A DNA stretch of 6,894 nucleotides from Crocinitomicaceae bacterium (GTDB lineage Bacteria > Bacteroidota > Bacteroidia > Flavobacteriales_D > Crocinitomicaceae), in contig JALWLM010000145.1 of the NCBI GenBank assembly GCA_027084145.1, positions 1 to 6,894 of the forward strand, given 5' to 3'. The position numbers were made by a program, and so were the translations under genes. Of the stretch, positions 1 to 5,853 are shown in pieces. The first letter of the stretch is position 1, and each line of letters begins with the position of its first letter. Under the pieces are notes generated by a model, which was not told where the DNA came from, did no database searches, and saw only the letters and a list, made by a program, of their open reading frames with translations.

Positions 1-243
1 AATCCCAACTATTCCAAGGGGAAGGCAACAAAACAATGTAACCAAAATTGACTCTATAAGCCACGTTTTTGGAGGGTTTGTTGTTTCTGATGAAATTGGA
101 GAAGGGGTAAAAGTTGATTCAAAAGAAGTCTCCGGAGGAAAGTGTCCTTTCAGCTCGGGAAGTTCATCTGCATCTACCCAATTTTCCAGTCCTTCTTTCC
201 AAACCTTAATCGTTTCTGAAAGTGGCCTGTTTTTTAATTTCAT
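1..243 (-). CDS. CD225/dispanin family membrane protein, 3' end outside the window
   Basis: The 81 codons visible from the ATG at 243 encode a hydrophilic stretch (residues 1-58) followed by the start of a CD225/dispanin domain. The diagnostic part is PPKTWLIESILVTLFCCLPL at residues 57-76, which continues GIVGI to the window edge. The CCLPLGIV core marks the first, intramembrane helix of this family, which includes the animal IFITM proteins. Bacterial members are small inner-membrane proteins of mostly unknown function. Residues 6-40 (PLSETIKVWKEGLENW, then DELPELK, then FPPE) match the C-terminal half of a GYF_2 domain, the usual N-terminal partner of CD225 in Bacteroidota. The N-terminal half lies upstream in another frame and is broken (separate entry), so ATG 243 is the only intact start that keeps this frame with a normal codon. 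TTG at 279 and ATT at 288 are in the same frame but give a poor GYF_2 match. The second transmembrane helix is beyond the window. The family call is firm; whether the gene is functional is uncertain. Confidence 0.8.
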   Translation of the reverse strand, partial: MKLKNRPLSETIKVWKEGLENWVDADELPELKGHFPPETSFESTFTPSPISSETTNPPKTWLIESILVTLFCCLPLGIVGI

Positions 244-244
244 C

Positions 245-298
245 CTATGAAAGCTGTCCCATTTTTTCTGTTCCTTCAATATAAAAATATTTATACCT
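245..298 (-). pseudogene. Broken N-terminal GYF_2 domain of the dispanin gene
   Basis: Read on the minus strand in the frame of the ATG at 262-260, this stretch encodes YKYFYIEGTEKMGQLS, then a TAG stop (247-245), then DEIK. This is the first half of a GYF_2 domain (family pattern roughly YFY..G.E.MGP.SL.EIK). The second half, NRPLSETIKVWKEGLENW, continues in the neighbouring frame inside the dispanin CDS. Joining them without a gap needs only one A removed from the A6 run at 235-230 and a sense codon, probably Leu, in place of TAG. No ATG lies in this frame upstream of residue Y. The codon before it is AGG at 298-296, one base from ATG, and a TAA closes the frame at 304-302. The observed sequence is direct. 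The conclusion that this is decay of an ancestral GYF_2-CD225 fusion is inference; assembly error could explain the A6 frameshift but less easily all three lesions. Confidence 0.72.
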
Positions 299-326
299 CT
301 CTTATATTTTTATTCGTAATATAGTC

Positions 327-3300
327 CTATTTAGTCTTATCTACAAACTCCTCGTATGTTTTTAGCTTCGGATAAGGAATATTCAGCCGCTTTAATAAGT
401 CAAGATATTTTTTAAATTCTCCCTGCTCTATCTCTTTCAATTTCTTCTTGACTTCTTCAAACTCTTTTTCAATGAGAGCAATATTATCCATTTGATTTTG
501 GGTTGGTGCTCCTAGGTATCCTGTTACTTCCCCATAAATTTCAGCCATTTTTTCTCGAAGTTTATCCTCACCTCCTCCTACATAATTATCTCCTTGCTTG
601 ACAATTTCCTTTTTAAAGGCCTCTAATTCTTTTATCATTTTCTCTATTGGTTCCTTATATTCCGGATGTTTATTTGCTGTCATTTTCGCATGAGAAACAT
701 AGGTGTCTAACCGATAAACCAAGTAAGCAAAATCTTCAACCATTTTATATAATTTTCCTGCTATTTCTTGTTGTTTTGCTCGTTCCTCTAAGGTAAAAAC
801 AGACTTTTCAGGGTATTTTGTTTCTATTTTTGTTTCAAATACATCTTTCCCTTTTTCAATGCGAACCGTATACATTCCCGCCGGTACACTAGGCGCTACA
901 AACCCTCCTCTCGCAAAAGTGGCTCCTGAAGCTATCTTAGGCATCATTTTGTGAAAACTCCAATAAACAAAATTTAATCCCTTCTTCTTCCCGCCTTCTA
1001 ATAAGGTCATAAAGTTTCCTTCTTCATCATATACTTTTACTTTCATTTTCCCGAAAATATGCCTTTTGGGCAAATAGTAAACTATTTTTGCAGATCTTGG
1101 AGGATTATCTCCTACAAATTGTGTCGGTGTACTGGTGCCACCAAAAGAAGTTTCTTCAGGCATCACAAAAGTTTTCTTTCCGAGGAAAACAAGTTTGTCT
1201 GATTGTAAAACTTCAGGTGTTAATTTTCTTAATGGAGAAATATCATCTAAAATAATCACGCCCCTCCCATGCGTTGCCATTACCAAATCTCCCGTTTCTT
1301 TTTGTAAATCTAAGTAGTGAATTGCTACTGCCGGCATATTATTTTCAAATTTCACCCATTTTTTACCTCCATTTAGAGAAATATATAAGCCAAATTCTGT
1401 TCCCAAAAAGAGTAAATTCGGGTTAACATTATCTTCCTGAAAACTTCTGGCAAATCCATAAACATCCGCCGTTACAATAGACTTCCATGTTTTTCCGAAA
1501 TCTGTTGTTTTATAACAATATGTTGTTTTATCATTCTTTGTGTGACCATCAAACACAGCATAAGCGGTTCCTTTATCAAAGTGACTTGCTTCGATATGAT
1601 AACACCATGTGTTTTTAGGAAGATCTGGGATGTTTTTAACGACGTTTGTCCATGTCTTTCCGCCATCTTTTGTAATTTGGACATTTCCATCATCTGTCCC
1701 CACCCAAATAACTCTCTCATCTAATGGAGATTCTGCTATGGTGAAAATCGTACAATGATTTTCGGCTCCCGAATTATCTTTAGACAAACCTCCCGAATTC
1801 TCTTGATTTAATTTTTCAGGGTCATTTGTGGTGAGATCCGGTGAAATCTTTTTCCAAGTGTTTCCCATATCGTTGGATATATGTAAAAACTGACTTCCCA
1901 TATAAACTCTATCGGGATGATGAACACTTGTTGTTATTGCCGCATTCCAATTAAAACGAAGTTTTGGGTCATCTTTCCCTCTTAACGGGCGAATATTTTT
2001 AGATTGCCTAGCTTCACTATCATATTTCCAAACCATCTCTGCTCCTTGCATTTCCGAATAGGTGATTTTAGGATTCTTCGGATGCGGATATACCCGGAAT
2101 CCATCTCCAAATCCTATTGTTTCCCAATCTCTAGCTTCAATCCCCCCGGGACTTGATGAGGGTCCGTACCAACTTCCATTATCCTGTAACCCTCCATAAA
2201 CATTATATGGTTCTTGATGATCTACACTTACGTGGTAAAATTGACTAATTGGAAGATTATTGACCATTTCTAAAGTGTTCCCTAAATTAAATGAATAGTA
2301 TAACCCACCATCTGTTGCTACAAAAATTTTATTGGTATCTGCAACATCAAACCAATAATCATGAATATCTGCATGCATCTGTCCCATCTGTCTAAAACTC
2401 TTTCCTCCATCACGGCTTAATACTCCAAACAAGCCTGCTTTCGCTACAATATCAGGATTTTTAGGGTGAACAACTATTCTTGAAAAGTAAAACGGTCGAA
2501 CCGTAAGGTTGAAATCAGCATTCAGATGATTCCATGTCTTTCCGGCATCATCCGAACGATACATTCCACTCTTTTTCTTATCTTCTGATTCAACTACGGC
2601 ATATAAAATATTTGAATTTGACGGAGCAATTGCAATTGCAATTCTTCCCAATTTCCCTTTAGGAAAACCACTGTGTATTTTTTTCCAAGTTTTACCTCCG
2701 TTTGTTGTTTTGTATAACGCACTTTTTTCTCCTCCCGAATTAAAAGACCATGCTGTTCTTCGATGTTCCCAAAAAGCAGCATACATTACATTGGGATTAT
2801 TTTTATCCATAATTAACTCAGAACAACCTGTATTTTCATCTACACCCAAAATCTTTTCCCATGTTTGTCCTCCATCTGTTGTTTTATAAACTCCTCTTTC
2901 TTCGCTTGGTCCCCACAAAGCTCCTTGTACTCCTACAAAAACGACATCTGAATTTTCAGGGTGAATTTGAATAGAACTTATTCTATCTGATTTTTTCAAC
3001 CCCATATTTTTCCATGTTTGTCCTCCATCGGTAGACTTATAAATACCATCCCCTACCGATGTAGAGTTTCTTGTCCAAACCTCACCGGTTCCCACCCATA
3101 TGACCTCATCAGGCCTGTTTGGATCAACACTAACACAACCAATAGATTGACAATGCTTATCAAAAACCGGATTAAAAAATAGACCCCCATCCATTGATTT
3201 CCATACACCACCTCCCGCTGTTCCTATATAAATGACAGAAGGGTCTTTTGGATGCCCTTCAATATCTGAAACCCGCCCACTCATGAGAGCCGGACCGATA

Positions 3301-3413
3301 TGCCTTGCTTCCATGTCTCCAAATAGGGCTTTACCATCTAGAAGCCCTACATCTTGACCGAAAGAAAATAAACTTAAAAGGACAAATAATAACAATAACT
3401 CTAATTTTTTCAT
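327..3413 (-). CDS. Secreted VPS10/sortilin-like beta-propeller protein with BNR/Asp-box repeats
   Basis: This 1028-residue protein starts with a signal peptide (KK, hydrophobic residues 5-17, then SFGQ around 17-20) and so should be exported; no lipobox Cys is present. Asp-boxes of the form S/T-x-D-x-G-x-T-W recur near residues 73, 127, 178, 236, 287, 333, 367, 513, 581, 636 and 679, the mark of beta-propeller blades. The stretch HADIHDYWFD (347-356), then ATDGGLYYS (366-374), then the GGLQDNG motif (407-413), is typical of the large 'VPS10 domain / glycosyl hydrolase' proteins of Bacteroidota. The propeller part ends near HGRGVIILDDISPL (715-728). Residues 740-865 look like a beta-sandwich linker ending in PAGMYTVRI, similar to FlgD-type Ig domains. 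Residues 875-1010 are charged and helical, probably coiled coil. I see no sialidase Arg triad and no type IX sorting domain at the C-terminus, so substrate and enzyme activity are unknown despite the usual 'glycosyl hydrolase' label. The ATG at 3413 has AAGG close upstream. The gene may be read through from the LolA-like gene 73 bp upstream, as little promoter space exists. Confidence 0.9.
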   Translation of the reverse strand: MKKLELLLLFVLLSLFSFGQDVGLLDGKALFGDMEARHIGPALMSGRVSDIEGHPKDPSVIYIGTAGGGVWKSMDGGLFFNPVFDKHCQSIGCVSVDPNRPDEVIWVGTGEVWTRNSTSVGDGIYKSTDGGQTWKNMGLKKSDRISSIQIHPENSDVVFVGVQGALWGPSEERGVYKTTDGGQTWEKILGVDENTGCSELIMDKNNPNVMYAAFWEHRRTAWSFNSGGEKSALYKTTNGGKTWKKIHSGFPKGKLGRIAIAIAPSNSNILYAVVESEDKKKSGMYRSDDAGKTWNHLNADFNLTVRPFYFSRIVVHPKNPDIVAKAGLFGVLSRDGGKSFRQMGQMHADIHDYWFDVADTNKIFVATDGGLYYSFNLGNTLEMVNNLPISQFYHVSVDHQEPYNVYGGLQDNGSWYGPSSSPGGIEARDWETIGFGDGFRVYPHPKNPKITYSEMQGAEMVWKYDSEARQSKNIRPLRGKDDPKLRFNWNAAITTSVHHPDRVYMGSQFLHISNDMGNTWKKISPDLTTNDPEKLNQENSGGLSKDNSGAENHCTIFTIAESPLDERVIWVGTDDGNVQITKDGGKTWTNVVKNIPDLPKNTWCYHIEASHFDKGTAYAVFDGHTKNDKTTYCYKTTDFGKTWKSIVTADVYGFARSFQEDNVNPNLLFLGTEFGLYISLNGGKKWVKFENNMPAVAIHYLDLQKETGDLVMATHGRGVIILDDISPLRKLTPEVLQSDKLVFLGKKTFVMPEETSFGGTSTPTQFVGDNPPRSAKIVYYLPKRHIFGKMKVKVYDEEGNFMTLLEGGKKKGLNFVYWSFHKMMPKIASGATFARGGFVAPSVPAGMYTVRIEKGKDVFETKIETKYPEKSVFTLEERAKQQEIAGKLYKMVEDFAYLVYRLDTYVSHAKMTANKHPEYKEPIEKMIKELEAFKKEIVKQGDNYVGGGEDKLREKMAEIYGEVTGYLGAPTQNQMDNIALIEKEFEEVKKKLKEIEQGEFKKYLDLLKRLNIPYPKLKTYEEFVDKTK
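2859..3029 (-). repeat. Pair of 18-bp identical Asp-box-coding repeats
   Basis: The 18-mer read on the plus strand as CCATGTTTGTCCTCCATC occurs at 2859-2876 and again at 3012-3029, 153 bp (51 codons) apart. On the coding strand both encode DGGQTW, the core of successive propeller Asp-boxes (residues around 129-134 and 180-185). The nucleotide identity exceeds that of the other Asp-boxes and fits blade duplication or gene conversion. It is part of the coding sequence and not a mobile or regulatory repeat. Confidence 0.7.
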
Positions 3414-3431
3414 AGCCTTGTTTTTTTAGAA

Positions 3432-3466
3432 TAAAAATGCGACCCGTTTTATGAATCGCATTTTTA
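3432..3466 (-). terminator. Hairpin with U-tract after the LolA-like gene
   Basis: The arms TAAAAATGCGA (3432-3442) and TCGCATTTTTA (3456-3466) are perfect 11-bp inverted repeats around a 13-base loop. Read on the minus strand the hairpin begins 20 bases after the LolA-like stop codon and ends in TTTTTA, as in a Rho-independent terminator. The arms are symmetric, so it could also work on the plus strand, but no plus-strand gene lies there. It leaves only 18 bases before the beta-propeller ATG, so it may act as a partial terminator or leader hairpin for that gene. Confidence 0.75.
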
Positions 3467-3486
3467 ACCTCACGTAATGTAATAAT

Positions 3487-4296
3487 TTATTTTCTTGATT
3501 TTTTCTTTTTCTTCTTTGGCTCTTCTTCTTTCACTTTTTCTTCCTCATCCTTGTCGTCTCCGGGATAAGCAAAAAAGCTGTCTTCTACTTGAGGATTTAA
3601 TTCATACGACTCTATCGTTATTTCTTGATAACCAGCATCATCTGCTCCCATTTTCATAGAAAAAGGGAAATATAATCCATCTACCTCATCATAATCACTA
3701 AAGAATGTTTTTGCCATCTTTCCCTTCATCTTTCCTGAAGAAATTTCTTGAGCCGTCATGATTAACACCCCTGTCTCCTTATCAAAGAAGTAATACGTAA
3801 TATTCTTTTCTTCTTTTCCGTCAACCAATAAGGGTTTTTTAATCATCTTTACCTTATATGCCTCTACACCATCAACATTTTCATCCCCTTCCAATTTTAC
3901 CTCATATCCCATTTTTTTATATGTGATTAATGGTGAAGGATATTCTCCTAAAGTTCTTTTAAAATTTTCAAATGTTTCTGAATCCGCTTTCTCGGGCTTC
4001 ATGTTCATAAAGTTGGTATTCCATAATGTTTCCCCATCATATACATTTTGCTTTAACTCCATACCTTGGAAACGAATAACGGTCGCTGTTCTTCCATCTT
4101 TCATTTGAAGCATTTCCATACCTATTTCCATACCGTTGGTGGTCATTTTTGCTTTCATTTTCTGACCTTCTAACTTGTTCCAGTTTTCTTCACCTCCTGT
4201 CACCTCTACACATTTAGCAATTATGTCTTCTGCTGTTTGTGCTGTAGAAAATAAAGGGACTAATGCTAAGGATAAAATAAACGTTACTTTTTTCAT
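3487..4296 (-). CDS. Secreted LolA-fold protein (outer membrane lipoprotein-sorting protein type) with charged tail
   Basis: This 269-residue protein has a signal peptide (MKK, hydrophobic 5-15, cleavage probably after FSTA at 16-19). The mature start, TAEDIIAKCVEVTGGEENW (21-39), is the opening helix usual in Bacteroidota 'outer membrane lipoprotein-sorting proteins', followed by alternating beta-strands. These include MEIGMEM (56-62), YDGETLW (86-92), YKVKM (147-151), YYFFDKETGVLI (168-179) and DYDEVDGLYFPFSM (201-214), consistent with a half-barrel of the LolA/LolB superfamily that binds lipid or other hydrophobic ligands. LolA proper is about 200 residues and lacks the tail seen here. After FFAYPGDD (241-248) the protein ends in an acidic stretch and then six Lys in a row (261-266). 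It probably acts in the periplasm, but the ligand and partners are unknown. It sits 73 bp upstream of the beta-propeller gene and 180 bp downstream of metK, and is insulated from metK by a terminator. The ATG at 4296 follows AAAGA, a weak ribosome site. Confidence 0.85.
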   Translation of the reverse strand: MKKVTFILSLALVPLFSTAQTAEDIIAKCVEVTGGEENWNKLEGQKMKAKMTTNGMEIGMEMLQMKDGRTATVIRFQGMELKQNVYDGETLWNTNFMNMKPEKADSETFENFKRTLGEYPSPLITYKKMGYEVKLEGDENVDGVEAYKVKMIKKPLLVDGKEEKNITYYFFDKETGVLIMTAQEISSGKMKGKMAKTFFSDYDEVDGLYFPFSMKMGADDAGYQEITIESYELNPQVEDSFFAYPGDDKDEEEKVKEEEPKKKKKKSRK

Positions 4297-4323
4297 TCTT
4301 TAAGTTTTAATTATTATTGATTA

Positions 4324-4331
4324 CAATGATA
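4324..4331 (-). promoter_or_regulatory. Weak candidate -7 element for the LolA-like gene
   Basis: On the minus strand TATCATTG matches seven of eight positions of the Bacteroidota -7 pattern TAnnTTTG and lies 27 bases upstream of the ATG at 4296. The nearest upstream TTG (in AGTTGGCA) is only 12 bases away, where about 19 is expected, so the -33 element is not convincing. A promoter is expected in this gap because the metK terminator precedes it. Confidence 0.3.
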
Positions 4332-4424
4332 CGAATATCTTGCCAACTTTTACTTTTTTTTTGATAAACGGTCTTTTAAAAGGATATTTATGGACAACTC
4401 TATAGATAAACATTACCGTTATGC

Positions 4425-4459
4425 AACAAAAAAGCCACTCCAAAGAGTGACTTTTTGTT
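4425..4459 (-). terminator. Rho-independent terminator of metK
   Basis: The minus-strand RNA folds into a 12-bp stem (4456-4445 with 4440-4429) closed by a four-base loop (4444-4441) and followed by a run of U. It starts about 20 bases after the metK stop codon. On the minus strand the only imperfect pair is a U-G wobble. On the plus strand the same position is a C-A mismatch, so the structure is better formed in the metK direction. The outer bases AACA / TGTT extend the stem with one bulge. Confidence 0.85.
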
Positions 4460-4476
4460 AAATTTTAAACTTTCTT

Positions 4477-5733
4477 TTATAAAGAAAATGCTTCTTTTAT
4501 CTTGTGAACATAATCTAATTTTTCCCAAGTAAACAGCTCAACTTCTTTCTTTATTACTGTCCCATCTAATGCTTTGAACATCTTTATCACTTTTTCATTT
4601 TTCCTTCCCATATGTCCATAAGCTGCCGTTTCTGAATAAATCGGGTTTCTCAGTTTTAGACGCTGTTCTATAAAATAAGGACGCATATCAAATAATTCTT
4701 GTATTTTTTCGGCAATCTGTCCGTCTGTTAAATCGACTTTAGACGTTCCGTATGTGTCTACAAATAACCCACACGGTTCTGCTACACCAATTGCATAAGA
4801 CACTTGTACAAGAACTTCTTCACAAAGTCCTGCTGCCACCATGTTTTTAGCAATATGTCTAGTTGCATATGCCGCAGATCTATCCACCTTCGACGGATCC
4901 TTTCCTGAAAAAGCTCCTCCCCCATGAGCTCCTTTACCTCCATAAGTATCAACAATGATTTTTCTTCCTGTTAACCCTGTGTCTCCATGAGGACCTCCAA
5001 TGACAAATATTCCTGTTGGGTTGATATGATACTGAATGTCTTCCGTAAATAAGTGCTGTATTTTTTCCGGAAGCTGTGCCTTAACACGTGGAATAACAAT
5101 GTTTTTAATATCATATTTAATTTTTTCCAACATTTTCTCTTCCGAATCAAAAGGATCGTGTTGTGTAGAGACTACAATCGTATCAATTCTTAAAGGAATA
5201 TTATCATCTGAATATTCTATTGTCACTTGTGCCTTTGCATCAGGTCGCAAATAATCAATTAATTCGGGTTCATGTCTTCTAATGTCTGACAGTTCTTTTA
5301 ATATTCTATGTGACAAATCTAATGCTAAGGGCATAAAGTTTTCTGTTTCATTAGTCGCATAACCAAACATCATCCCCTGATCTCCCGCTCCTTGATCCTC
5401 AGGGTTCTTTCTTTCCACGCCCTTATTGATGTCATCAGATTGCTCATGTATTGCTGATAAGACACCACAAGAGTTTGCGTCAAACATATATTCCGACTTT
5501 GTATATCCTATTTTTTGAATTGTTTTTCTCGCAATATCTTGTACATCTAGATATGTATTTGTTTTCACCTCTCCGGCAAGAACCACTTGTCCTGTAGTAA
5601 CTAATGTTTCGCATGCAACCTTTGCATTAGGGTCGAATGCAATAAAATGATCGATTAAGGCATCTGAAATTTGATCTGCAACTTTATCCGGATGGCCTTC
5701 TGAAACCGATTCTGATGTGAACAAATAAGGCAT
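4477..5733 (-). CDS. metK: S-adenosylmethionine synthetase (methionine adenosyltransferase)
   Basis: MetK makes S-adenosylmethionine from ATP, methionine and water, releasing phosphate and diphosphate; it is a cytoplasmic, Mg- and K-dependent tetramer and normally essential. The 418 residues cover the complete three-domain enzyme. Visible signatures are SEGHPDK (11-17, with H14, D16 and K17 for ATP and metal binding), E42 and E55, HEQSDDI (96-102, methionine-site Q98), the hexapeptide GAGDQG (115-120), DTGLTGRKII (251-260) and GGGAFSGKDPSKVDRSAAY (271-289), the ATP-phosphate loop. No key residue is missing. The reading frame stays open for 60 more codons upstream, but the family begins at MPYLFTSESV, the extra part overlaps the promoter and the divergent gene, and it looks non-coding, so the ATG at 5733 is chosen. 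The leader is short and has no Shine-Dalgarno sequence or SAM riboswitch. The gene has its own promoter and terminator and so is probably monocistronic, facing away from a methionine aminotransferase. Confidence 0.98.
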   Translation of the reverse strand: MPYLFTSESVSEGHPDKVADQISDALIDHFIAFDPNAKVACETLVTTGQVVLAGEVKTNTYLDVQDIARKTIQKIGYTKSEYMFDANSCGVLSAIHEQSDDINKGVERKNPEDQGAGDQGMMFGYATNETENFMPLALDLSHRILKELSDIRRHEPELIDYLRPDAKAQVTIEYSDDNIPLRIDTIVVSTQHDPFDSEEKMLEKIKYDIKNIVIPRVKAQLPEKIQHLFTEDIQYHINPTGIFVIGGPHGDTGLTGRKIIVDTYGGKGAHGGGAFSGKDPSKVDRSAAYATRHIAKNMVAAGLCEEVLVQVSYAIGVAEPCGLFVDTYGTSKVDLTDGQIAEKIQELFDMRPYFIEQRLKLRNPIYSETAAYGHMGRKNEKVIKMFKALDGTVIKKEVELFTWEKLDYVHKIKEAFSL

Positions 5734-5754
5734 AATTTTATTTTTTAAAACACG

Positions 5755-5781
5755 CAAATGTAATAATATTCCACAAAACAA
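5755..5781 (-). promoter_or_regulatory. metK promoter of Bacteroidota type
   Basis: On the minus strand TACATTTG (5762-5755) is a perfect match to the -7 element TAnnTTTG, and TTG (5781-5779) lies 16 bases upstream as the -33 element, slightly closer than the usual 19 or so. Transcription would begin around 5750, giving a leader of only about 17 bases before the ATG at 5733. This is a pattern match, not an experimental start. Confidence 0.65.
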
Positions 5782-5801
5782 TTTGATATTTATAGTTATA
5801 A

Positions 5802-5832
5802 TTGGACACAAAAAAAGGAATATGTAAATTGG
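5802..5832 (+). promoter_or_regulatory. Candidate promoter of the methionine aminotransferase gene
   Basis: TTG (5802-5804) is followed after 20 bases by TAAATTGG (5825-5832), which matches TAnnTTTG except at one position. The element ends 21 bases before the ATG at 5854, so the leader would again be very short. The -33 elements of this promoter and of the divergent metK promoter are only 20 bases apart. Confidence 0.5.
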
Positions 5833-5853
5833 TCTAAATATTATTATAATCAT

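Noticed and set aside
222..262. Programmed frameshift or stop readthrough joining the GYF_2 halves
   Set aside because: A6 runs can slip, but the missing start codon and the amber stop are separate lesions, and no stimulatory structure is visible. Decay or error is simpler.
245..262. Five-codon leader ORF (MGQLS) ending one base before ATG 243
   Set aside because: It is better explained as part of the broken GYF_2 frame; translational coupling is possible but unsupported.
280..295. TATAAA / TTTATA inverted repeat as a terminator of the propeller gene
   Set aside because: It consists only of A and T with a 6-bp stem, which is too weak for a terminator and expected by chance in such DNA.
327..3413. 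Sialidase function for the Asp-box protein
   Set aside because: Asp-boxes are structural. No F/Y-R-I-P motif near the N-terminus and no Arg triad were recognised.
4373..4382. Palindrome CTTTTAAAAG as an operator upstream of the LolA-like gene
   Set aside because: It is a single AT-rich 10-mer without a second copy or conserved spacing; chance cannot be excluded.
5734..5853. SAM riboswitch in the metK leader
   Set aside because: The predicted leader is about 17 bases, and no multi-helix aptamer pattern is visible in the whole gap.
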